From the NCBI RefSeq assembly GCF_003574735.1, contig NZ_QORW01000033.1:1-40569 (forward strand): a stretch of DNA of 40,569 nucleotides, written 5' to 3'. The stretch's first letter is position 1, and each line of letters starts with the position of its first letter. This stretch comes from Dongia deserti. GTDB taxonomy: Bacteria; Pseudomonadota; Alphaproteobacteria; Dongiales; Dongiaceae. The notes below the pieces were generated by a model. It did no database searches. It was given only the letters and a program-made list of their open reading frames with translations, and was not told where the DNA came from. This document shows, piece after piece, positions 8,397 through 15,267 of this stretch. The position numbers and the translations under genes are program-made.

Positions 8397-8942
8397 ATGA
8401 CAGAGCGGCAGCTTATTCGCAAGCAGTGGGGAGCATGGGCCATCCTGATCGTGGCGTTAAGTCCAGCGATTCTATCCATCATATTTGGTCTCGTTGCCAT
8501 GCTGCTGCCACGGGAACCATGGTGGGACACCTGCTCCGCTTTTCTCTCGCATGAGATCATGATCACGACGAGCCGAATTGCTCCGGCATTGGGAAGAATC
8601 GCGCTCCCCTGTTCAGTGCTTGCCGTTCAGCTGAGTGTCGTTGTCCCCTTCATTGCCCTGGGCATCTTCATTCTGATGGCTCGCAAGCAAGCCCGACGCC
8701 GGGCCGCAATCGAGCTAAACGCCTTTATCTTTCTGTTCTTTGTCGCGCTGGCGTATGTGCTCTGGATGGACGTGTTCTTTGTCGGCGTCACATATGCAGT
8801 CGCGCCGGCACGGCGCTCACCTTTGCTTATGTGGCTCATTGGCACGAGCCTCGTTTCGCTGGTCTCCGTCTACTCTTTGCTTGGGGTAGTACTGATAGTC
8901 TGCCGGAAAATCCGCGCGCTTCTCATCGAACGACCAGGCTGA
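8397..8942 (+). CDS. Hypothetical multi-spanning membrane protein
   Basis: I do not recognise this 181-residue protein. Four hydrophobic stretches are visible, at about residues 14-38, 70-93, 107-130 and 143-167, so it is an integral inner-membrane protein with short cytoplasmic ends rich in Arg and Lys. No catalytic motif is seen. Its codon use is visibly less GC-rich than its neighbours (codons such as TTA, ATA and TTT appear). The gene lies between the left half (8313-8352) and the right half (8958-8973) of an intergenic repeat found intact at 36419-36550. That suggests a late arrival. A start at ATG 8397 overlaps an AGCGCGAC leader with no strong ribosome site, so expression is uncertain. 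Confidence 0.6.
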   Translation: MTERQLIRKQWGAWAILIVALSPAILSIIFGLVAMLLPREPWWDTCSAFLSHEIMITTSRIAPALGRIALPCSVLAVQLSVVVPFIALGIFILMARKQARRRAAIELNAFIFLFFVALAYVLWMDVFFVGVTYAVAPARRSPLLMWLIGTSLVSLVSVYSLLGVVLIVCRKIRALLIERPG

Positions 8943-8957
8943 CGATGACAGCGCGCC

Positions 8958-8973
8958 TCAGGCAAACTCGTGG
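8958..8973. repeat. Right half of the dispersed intergenic repeat
   Basis: TCAGGCAAACTCGTGG here is identical to 36506-36521, where it follows the left half after about 20 bases. No gene is seen in the rest of 8943-9209. Confidence 0.65.
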
Positions 8974-9209
8974 TCACGCCAAGCATGACCATCTCGACTG
9001 GGGCGGGGTCGCAATCACCATTCTAGGCTTGACGCGGTGCCGAATGGCTCAGCAGGCCCTGGCCGCCCATATGCCAGCATCTCTGTGTCCCGCTAACGTA
9101 TTCGGCTCACAGTCCGCAACCAAATCCGCCCTTGCGCCATTTACCCCTTGCGTTTCCCGCAGCGGGGAAACGGCGGGTCCGGCGTCAGGCGGAGGGAGGA
9201 ACACAGCAG

Positions 9210-10328
9210 ATGGTCGAGGCAAGGACAGCGCTCAGGGGAACGGCGTGGGTGTTCTACGCGATCTTCGTGCTGGAGATCCTGTTTATGATCAGCCCGGCTG
9301 CGCTGCACTTCTACGCGCTCTATGGTCCGGCGCTGCGTTTCCTCGGCCAGCACCCCGAGACCGCCTGGCTGACCCAGTTCTTCCTGCCGCACATCTCGAC
9401 CACGGCCAGCCCCGTCCTCAACCTGCTCGGCCCTGCGGGCTGGCTACTGCTCGCGCTTGGCACGCTCTTCTTTCTCGCCAGCGCCCTCCCGCTCTATTGG
9501 GCGAAGATCCGACGTCGCGGCGAGGTGACGGGCGGCCTCTATCGCCACATCCGGCATCCGCAATATGTCGGACTGGCCATCATGGGATTCGGCGTGCTGC
9601 TCATCTGGCCGCGCTTCCTGGTGCTCGTCAGCCTCATCGTCATGCTCGGCCTCTACCGCGTGCTCGCGGGCTGGGAGGAGTCGCAGTGCCTAGCTCGGTT
9701 CGGCGAGCACTACAAGGACTACATGGCGCGGACCGGCCGTTTCGTGCCGCACGCTCTGCAGAGATGGCTGCCGCGCGTGCTGCCGGCGGCCGGGCCCGGC
9801 CGGGTGGTTGCCGGCTTGGCCGTCTTCATCGCCACGCTGGCACTGTCGATCGCCGCCGCGTTCGGCCTCAGGAACTATTCGCTGTCGCAGGTCGCGGCCG
9901 TCTACCAGACCAACTTCGCCATCCTCTCGCCCGCGCAGCTGACCGAGCAGGAGCTGGAAGCCGCCCGTCGCACCGCAATGGACAATGAAGCGGTGCGGGC
10001 AGCCCTCGACAATGCTCCGGCCGGCAAGCGGCTCATCTACGTGATCCCGGCGGACTGGTATCTGCCCGATCTGCCGGTCGAGGCCCAACCCGCTCCAGGC
10101 AGCGTGCACCACGGCTCCGCCAGTTTCGACCGGACACACTTCAAGCTGCTGTTCGCCAACATCCGCAGCCATGAGCCTGCGCCGAGCGGTCAGGATATCG
10201 TGCGCGCAGCCTATGGCCTGGACCCGATCATCGTCGCGCGCATCGACCTCGCCGCCGGGCGCGTGACCGCCGTCGAGCGTCCGCCAGCCCACGTCCGCTG
10301 GGGCGACATCCCGACACCGACGTTTTGA
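9210..10328 (+). CDS. ICMT/PEMT-type membrane methyltransferase with extra C-terminal domain
   Basis: ATG 9210 is preceded by GGAGGGAGGA and gives 372 residues. Residues 10-30, 72-96 and 118-150 are membrane spans. The isoprenylcysteine carboxyl methyltransferase-like core shows GGLYRHIRHPQYVGL (109-122), the SAM/substrate-binding signature, and later EESQCLARFGEHYKDYM (156-172), the conserved E-E...FG..Y..Y helix. The family methylates lipids or small hydrophobic acceptors at the membrane. Unusually, another membrane span (about 188-210) and roughly 160 soluble residues follow, with no motif I recognise; family members usually stop near residue 200. The gene converges on the DddP-like gene across a hairpin. 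Confidence 0.82.
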   Translation: MVEARTALRGTAWVFYAIFVLEILFMISPAALHFYALYGPALRFLGQHPETAWLTQFFLPHISTTASPVLNLLGPAGWLLLALGTLFFLASALPLYWAKIRRRGEVTGGLYRHIRHPQYVGLAIMGFGVLLIWPRFLVLVSLIVMLGLYRVLAGWEESQCLARFGEHYKDYMARTGRFVPHALQRWLPRVLPAAGPGRVVAGLAVFIATLALSIAAAFGLRNYSLSQVAAVYQTNFAILSPAQLTEQELEAARRTAMDNEAVRAALDNAPAGKRLIYVIPADWYLPDLPVEAQPAPGSVHHGSASFDRTHFKLLFANIRSHEPAPSGQDIVRAAYGLDPIIVARIDLAAGRVTAVERPPAHVRWGDIPTPTF

Positions 10329-10344
10329 GAGGCGGAAGGAAGTT

Positions 10345-10370
10345 CCCTTCCCCCGCAAAGGGGGGAAGGG
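10345..10370. terminator. Hairpin between converging genes
   Basis: CCCTTCCCCC (10345-10354) pairs with GGGGGAAGGG (10361-10370) across six bases. It lies between the stops of the methyltransferase and the DddP-like gene and may end both transcripts. There is no long T run. A similar C-rich/G-rich hairpin lies at 34652-34676. Confidence 0.45.
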
Positions 10371-10379
10371 GCTCTTGCA

Positions 10380-11579
10380 CTAATATTCCGGCCTTAACCC
10401 CAGCGGCGCATGTGACAGCAGCTCGTAGCCGGTCTCCGTCACCAGCACCTGCTGCTCGAGCTTGACGCATTCCTTGCCGCCAACGGCGCCGATCAGCGCC
10501 TCGACGCAGATGGTCATGCCGGGTTCCAGCACGCCGTCGAAGCCCCAGCGCCGCCAATCCTGCGGATAGACCGCGAACGGATATTCGTCGCACAAGCCGA
10601 CGCCGTGCATGATGCAGGAATAGCGCCGCGCCACGAACTCCTCGGGCAGCGGGAAGCTCTTCTCCGTGAATTCGCGCAAGCCCAAGCCTGCTTTCACCAG
10701 CGCAAGATTGTGATGCAGATTGTCGAGCGCGATGCCATAGAGCCGCTGCTGCTCGTTGCTCGGCCGCACGTCGCCGGCCACCCAGGTGCGGCTCACATCG
10801 GCGCAATAGCCATTGGGTCCGATCAGGTCGGTGTCGAAGGCGACGATGTCGCCCTTCTGGATCACGCGGTCGGAGCATTCCTGGAACCAGGGATTGGTGC
10901 GCTCGCCGGAAGTCAAGAGACGGCATTCGATCCACTCGCCGCCATTGGCGATGTTGGTGGCATGGAGATGCGACCACAGCGCGTTCTCCGTCATGCCGGG
11001 TTTCAGCGCCTGCCACATCGCCGCGATTCCGGCTTCGCACGCCGCGATCGCCTCCTTCATCGCCAGCACTTCGTCCGCATTCTTGATGCAGCGCGCCCAT
11101 TCCATCAGCTCTTCGCCGTCGGTGATTTCGACGCCCGCGCGCTCCAGCGCGTGGGCCGCGACGGGATCGAGTTTGTCGATGGCGAGCCGCCGGTTGCCGC
11201 CACCATGCTGGCGCACGAGGTCGGCGATCTCCGCTGCCCAGTTGCCGATATATTCGCGATGCCGCGGGCCATTGGTGAAATAAGTGTGCGGAAAGGCGGT
11301 GCGGGTCTCCGCGATCAGGTCATCGCCGTCGCTCAGGTGCCGCGCGCACCCGTAGTCGAACAGAATGACCGGCCCCTCGGTCGCCACATAGACGTAGCGG
11401 CATTTGTTGTGCAGGGCCCAGACCTGCATGTTGGCGATGTCGGTGGCGTGGCGGATGTTGGGCGGATCGAACAGCAGCGCCCCGCCGTAATCGCGCCGGC
11501 GCAATTGCTCGCGGATGCGGGCCAGCCGATAGCGCCGGAGGCTCCGCCGGTCGACCTTGCTCGGGTGGTAGGCGGTCAT
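10380..11579 (-). CDS. DddP-like M24 (creatinase-fold) metalloenzyme
   Basis: I chose ATG 11579 because GGGGAGAA lies about eight bases upstream; it gives 399 residues. The protein is of the M24/creatinase fold but resembles the dimethylsulfoniopropionate lyase DddP more than aminopeptidase P: RRDYGGALLFDPPNIRHATD near the start, GGEWIECRLLTSGERTNPWF (213-232), then FDTDLIGPNGYCADVSRTW. The six metal ligands of DddP can be placed at D249, D251, D261, H325, E360 and E375. The Tyr five residues before the His (Y320) and the Asp of GLCDEYPF (D331), proposed catalytic in DddP, are also present. True DddP is about 45 residues longer at the N-terminus. Activity could be DMSP cleavage or hydrolysis of a related compound. 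Its neighbours are a divergent binding protein and a Rieske oxygenase. Confidence 0.78.
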   Translation of the reverse strand: MTAYHPSKVDRRSLRRYRLARIREQLRRRDYGGALLFDPPNIRHATDIANMQVWALHNKCRYVYVATEGPVILFDYGCARHLSDGDDLIAETRTAFPHTYFTNGPRHREYIGNWAAEIADLVRQHGGGNRRLAIDKLDPVAAHALERAGVEITDGEELMEWARCIKNADEVLAMKEAIAACEAGIAAMWQALKPGMTENALWSHLHATNIANGGEWIECRLLTSGERTNPWFQECSDRVIQKGDIVAFDTDLIGPNGYCADVSRTWVAGDVRPSNEQQRLYGIALDNLHHNLALVKAGLGLREFTEKSFPLPEEFVARRYSCIMHGVGLCDEYPFAVYPQDWRRWGFDGVLEPGMTICVEALIGAVGGKECVKLEQQVLVTETGYELLSHAPLGLRPEY

Positions 11580-11987
11580 TTTCGGGATTCTCCCCGCCCG
11601 CGAGGTTAGGCGGCGGCGCCCCGCTTGCCACATGAGAAATCCGCAAGCGCCCAAGGCCTTCGGCGCAAGGCGGGCGTTCCGCCCGAGCGGGCAGGCCCCC
11701 TAAAGGACCGATCACGGACTTGGTTCCGCTTTGCGGCCAAAGGGTTGAGGGCCGATGCGGCGGACGCCACCCGGAATTGTCGCTGTCGTTTAAGCGGGTG
11801 TCGTGATTGACGCTTTCCCCCTCCGCCGATAACGTAACAATAATCGACTAAATTGCCGCGCCGTAAGGAAATGCGCGGACCGAAACATCGCCGAAATCCA
11901 GCCGGATCCGGTCGCCCAGCGACCTGCTTCCGGGATCGGACGGCCGAGTTCGGCGAATAAGCCAACCACAATAGGGAGGGTATGCAT
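11580..11987. other. Divergent intergenic region, DddP-like gene / binding protein
   Basis: These 408 bases hold no plausible gene. They contain a promoter-like pair for the plus strand at 11807-11835, a leader of about 150 bases, and the ribosome site GGAGGG (11975-11980) of the binding-protein gene. No riboswitch fold was recognised. Confidence 0.5.
11807..11835 (+). promoter_or_regulatory. Sigma70-like promoter for the binding-protein gene
   Basis: TTGACG (11807-11812) and TAACGT (11830-11835) are separated by exactly 17 bases. Transcription would start near 11842, leaving a leader of about 145 bases. Confidence 0.5.
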
Positions 11988-13685
11988 ATGCGTTCCGGTT
12001 CAGGCGGCAAGGACCGCCAACATCCAGCCATTCCGCGCCTGGTCGATGCGCTCGAGCAGCGTCAGCTCGGCCGGCGCGAGTTCCTGCGCACCGCGACGTT
12101 GCTCGGCATGTCGGCGCCGATCGCCTACGGCGTCGCCGGCAAAATCCTGGGCGAGCCCGCGATCAAGTCCGCGCGTGCTGCGACACCGACGAAGGGCGGC
12201 ATCCTGCGGGTCGGCATGCGCATCCCCGCGGTCGACAATCCGCACACCTTCTCCTGGGTCTATGACTCGAACATCGTGCGCCAGACCAACGATTATCTCA
12301 CCAGGACTCAGCCGGACGGCGTCACCGTCCCGTACCTGCTCGAATCCTGGCAGCCAAGCGAGGACCTCAAGAGCTGGACCCTCGTCCTGCGCAAAGACGT
12401 GAAGTGGTCCAACGGCGAGGATCTGGTCGCCGATCACGTCATCTGGAACATCCAGCGCTGGATCGATCCCAATGTCGGTTCCTCCGTGCTGGGCCTCCTC
12501 AAGGGCTTCATGCTCAAGGACGTCGACACCGGCCAGAAGAACGAAGACGGCTCGCCGAAGATGACGACCGAGCTGTGGGACGCCAACGCGATCGAGAAGA
12601 TCGACGACCACACCGTCAAGCTGAACGGCTCCGCGTCGATGCTCGCGATGCCGGAGAACCTGTTCCACTATCCCGCCTTCATCCTGCATCCGAAGGATGA
12701 AGGCAAATACGGCGTCGGCGCGATCGGCACCGGCGCGTATGATCCGGCGGAGATCGAGGTCGGCAAGAAGGTCGTGTTGAAGCGCCGCGACTCCTATTGG
12801 AAGGAAGGCGGCTATCTCGACGAGATCCAGTTCGTCGATCTCGGCGACGATCCGGCGACCAAGCTGGCGGCCCTCGCTTCCAAGCAGGTCGACGGCCTCT
12901 ATGATGCCGACATCAAGATCTACGAGAGCATCAAGAAGATCCCCGGCATCGAGATCCACTCGATCACGACCGCGCAGACCGGCGTGGCGCGCATGAAGGT
13001 GGGCCAGAAGCCGTTCGACGATCCGCGGGTCCGCAAGGCCTTCAAGCTCGCGATCGATCCGGCCAGCGTGCTCAAGATCGCCTATCGCGATCTCGGTGCG
13101 CTGGGCGAGCACCACCACGTGGCGCCGGTCCATCCGGATTATGCCGAGCTGCCGCCGATGAAGCGCGATGTCGAAGCCGCCAAGAAGCTGCTGGCGGAAG
13201 CCGGCCATCCGAACGGCGTCGAGGTCGAACTGCACTGCAAGAAGGACCCCGACTGGGAGCCGACGGCATCCCAGGCGATGGTCGAGCAGTGGGCCGAGGC
13301 CGGCATCAAGGTGAAGCTCAACGTCATGCCGGGCGCGCAATACTGGGACGTCTGGACCAAGGTGCCGTTCGGCTTCACCACCTGGACGCACCGTCCGCTC
13401 GCCATCATGGTGCTCGGCCTCGCCTACCGCACCGGCGTGCCATGGAACGAGAGCGACTACGCCAACCCTGAGTTCGATAAGCTGCTGACCAAGGCGGAAG
13501 GCATCATCGACCTCGAGGAGCGCAAGAAGGTGGTCGCCGAGCTCGAGAAGATCATGCAGGAGGACGGCCCGATCGTCCAACCGCTGTGGCGCGCGAGCTA
13601 CCAGCCCTTCACCAACAAGCTGAAGGGCTACCATGCGCACCCGACGGAGTACTATTTCTTCGAGGACGTGTGGATGGAAGCATAA
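11988..13685 (+). CDS. Tat-exported ABC transporter substrate-binding protein, family 5
   Basis: Two ATGs lie close together (11982, 11988); the second has the better spacing from GGAGGG and gives 565 residues. The N-terminus carries a twin-arginine signal (GRREFLRTATLLGMSAP), so it is exported folded. The body is a family 5 (peptide/nickel/opine type) extracellular solute-binding protein: GGILRVGMRIPAVDNPHT at the mature start, DLKSWTLVLRKDVKWSNGED in the first lobe and DDPRVRKAFKLAID in the second. No permease or ATPase genes of the transporter lie within the window, so it works with components encoded elsewhere. It diverges from the DddP-like gene and may deliver that enzyme's substrate or a related compound. 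A strong terminator follows. Confidence 0.9.
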   Translation: MRSGSGGKDRQHPAIPRLVDALEQRQLGRREFLRTATLLGMSAPIAYGVAGKILGEPAIKSARAATPTKGGILRVGMRIPAVDNPHTFSWVYDSNIVRQTNDYLTRTQPDGVTVPYLLESWQPSEDLKSWTLVLRKDVKWSNGEDLVADHVIWNIQRWIDPNVGSSVLGLLKGFMLKDVDTGQKNEDGSPKMTTELWDANAIEKIDDHTVKLNGSASMLAMPENLFHYPAFILHPKDEGKYGVGAIGTGAYDPAEIEVGKKVVLKRRDSYWKEGGYLDEIQFVDLGDDPATKLAALASKQVDGLYDADIKIYESIKKIPGIEIHSITTAQTGVARMKVGQKPFDDPRVRKAFKLAIDPASVLKIAYRDLGALGEHHHVAPVHPDYAELPPMKRDVEAAKKLLAEAGHPNGVEVELHCKKDPDWEPTASQAMVEQWAEAGIKVKLNVMPGAQYWDVWTKVPFGFTTWTHRPLAIMVLGLAYRTGVPWNESDYANPEFDKLLTKAEGIIDLEERKKVVAELEKIMQEDGPIVQPLWRASYQPFTNKLKGYHAHPTEYYFFEDVWMEA

Positions 13686-13706
13686 GCTTCATCTCGACTT
13701 CGCAAA

Positions 13707-13742
13707 CGGCGGCCCCTACAAGGGCCGCCGTTTTTGTTTTTT
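13707..13742 (+). terminator. Rho-independent terminator
   Basis: CGGCGGCCC (13707-13715) and GGGCCGCCG (13722-13730) form a perfect nine-pair stem with a six-base loop, followed directly by TTTTTGTTTTTT. It ends the binding-protein transcript. Confidence 0.92.
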
Positions 13743-13757
13743 CCTTCGCACTCCAGA

Positions 13758-13856
13758 CTGTCATCCCGGCCGAGCGTAGCGAGAGCCGGGACCTATACGG
13801 TCCATCAGTAGCGTGGCTCTATCGCATAGGCCCGGGCTCAAGGCCGGGGTGACGGT
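13758..13856. repeat. About 98-bp palindromic-ended repeat element
   Basis: GTCATCCCGGCC (13760-13771) is the inverse of GGCCGGGGTGAC (13842-13853) with one mismatch. The inner sequence CCGAGCGTAGCGAGAGCCGGGA is of the type found scattered in alphaproteobacterial intergenic regions. Its right end overlaps the stop of the small gene at 13838. Confidence 0.65.
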
Positions 13857-14095
13857 TGGGTGCGCCTCGTCAATCGCCAAAGGATCTTGATGACTGTGTA
13901 GTAGGCGAGCAAACCTGTCACGAGTCCGCCAACCATCGCCGATACCTGGCCGACGCTTGACTCCGAAAGCGCGAACCCGATCACCATCACCACCGTAGCC
14001 ACGAGAACGCCCACCAACTTCGCGAGCTGCAGTACAATCGCGTTTCGGCCGTCGCTTGCGCGCGCCGTGGCCCGCTTCTTCACCGACCGAGCCAC
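13838..14095 (-). CDS. Small hypothetical two-span membrane protein
   Basis: A GTG at 14095 (or a GTG at 14083 overlapping the stop of the Rieske gene as GTGA) opens a frame of 85 or 81 residues with GGAGGAAGA just upstream. Two hydrophobic stretches, at about residues 22-42 and 50-70, indicate a small inner-membrane protein with a basic N-terminus and a basic tail (LWRLTRRTQPS). The overlap with the Rieske stop suggests translational coupling. The last few codons and the stop lie inside the repeat element at 13758-13856, so the original C-terminus may have been altered. No family is recognised; the longer frame reaching 14263 is a shadow of the Rieske gene. Confidence 0.5.
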   Translation of the reverse strand: MARSVKKRATARASDGRNAIVLQLAKLVGVLVATVVMVIGFALSESSVGQVSAMVGGLVTGLLAYYTVIKILWRLTRRTQPSPRP

Positions 14096-15171
14096 TCTTC
14101 CTCCACGATGCCTTGCCGCGCCAGCGCTTGTCGCACGCGGTCGTGGAAGTAGTGGACGCCAGCTTCGTGCTTCGGGCTCAATGGGCCGCGCTGGAAGATG
14201 CCGGCTTCGAGGTTGGCCTGCGAGCGTTCGCAGATGCCGAAATCCTCGCGCACGATATCGCAATTGGTCTCGATCGTGCTTTCGTTCTGCGCTGCGGCCG
14301 CATCGCTCACGTCGAGGAAGAAGAAATTATAGACGAGCCGCGTGCGGTTTTCGCTGACCGGCACGATGCGCGAGCAATTCATGCCGCCCGGGTAGACCGA
14401 CAAAGTGAAATTCGGCCAGCCCCACAGCCACAGGCCACCATAGATCGAGCCGTTTTTCTGCGGCGCGGTCATGATGACCAGCGCGTCGCCATGGGTCGTC
14501 TCGAATCTGGAGAAGTCGATCACCGCATGGAAGCTCGGATGAATACCCGGGATGTGATAACCCTCGACAAAATTGTCGGTGTAGTTCTTCCAGTTGCACG
14601 CCATCTCGAACTCCACCTGGCGCACCTTGGTGAAGCTTTCGATCGGATAGTCCTTCACCGTGTTCGGCAGGCTGCCCAGCGCGTCCACCAAGGACGGCGC
14701 GCTCGCATCGAAATTCGCGAACACCAGTCCGCGCCAGGTCTCGACCCGGATCGGCATCAAGCTATGCTCTTCCTTGCGGAACCACGCCGCCTCGCCGAAA
14801 TCCGGCGCGCGGCGCAGGTTGCCGGCAGTGTCGAACACCCAGCCGTGATAGCGGCAGCGCAGCAGGTCGCAGTGCCCGGCGCCGTCATCGAGCAGCTGCG
14901 AGGCGCGATGCGGGCAGACATTGTGGAAGCCGCGCAAGACGCCGTCGCGGTCGCGGATCACGAAGAAGCGATAGCCCGCCACCTCCGCCGCCACGTAATC
15001 GCCGGGCCTGGCAAGGTCGCTCGCCGGGCACACCAGCTGCCATTCGCGCGCAAAGATCTGCCGGCGTTCCGCCTGATAGATTGCGCGCTCCCAGTACCAG
15101 CGCGCCGGCAGGCCATAGACGCCGCGCGTCGCGCTGTCCGGCTTTTTGTCCTGAAGATCGATCTCGGCCAT
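14080..15171 (-). CDS. Rieske non-haem iron monooxygenase, choline/carnitine group
   Basis: This 363-residue protein has a Rieske [2Fe-2S] domain (about 45-150) with C86-H88 (CPHR) and C106-H109 (CRYHGW). The catalytic domain holds H206, H211 and D310 as the mononuclear iron triad. The residue that bridges the two iron centres is Glu (E203 in FVEGYHIPGIHP) where most ring-hydroxylating dioxygenases have Asp. That Glu is the hallmark of the quaternary-ammonium oxygenases (carnitine monooxygenase CntA, choline monooxygenase, glycine betaine monooxygenase). A betaine-like substrate is therefore likely, though not fixed. No reductase gene is adjacent. A short ribosome site AAGGACG precedes the ATG. 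The 856-residue open frame on the other strand is a shadow. Confidence 0.85.
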   Translation of the reverse strand: MAEIDLQDKKPDSATRGVYGLPARWYWERAIYQAERRQIFAREWQLVCPASDLARPGDYVAAEVAGYRFFVIRDRDGVLRGFHNVCPHRASQLLDDGAGHCDLLRCRYHGWVFDTAGNLRRAPDFGEAAWFRKEEHSLMPIRVETWRGLVFANFDASAPSLVDALGSLPNTVKDYPIESFTKVRQVEFEMACNWKNYTDNFVEGYHIPGIHPSFHAVIDFSRFETTHGDALVIMTAPQKNGSIYGGLWLWGWPNFTLSVYPGGMNCSRIVPVSENRTRLVYNFFFLDVSDAAAAQNESTIETNCDIVREDFGICERSQANLEAGIFQRGPLSPKHEAGVHYFHDRVRQALARQGIVEEEWLGR

Positions 15172-15267
15172 CGTCCTTCGCCCGTGCTGTTGCGAGCAGC
15201 GATCGTGCGGGAGCCCGCCCCAAAACTCAAGAGCGGCTCGGCGCTGAAGATTTTCCGCCGAAGTGGT

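Noticed and set aside
11813-11987. Possible riboswitch in the binding-protein leader
   Set aside because: No conserved aptamer pattern was recognised; only a promoter and ribosome site can be supported.
12000-13640. 546-residue minus-strand open frame
   Set aside because: Antisense shadow of the binding-protein gene with no recognisable domain.
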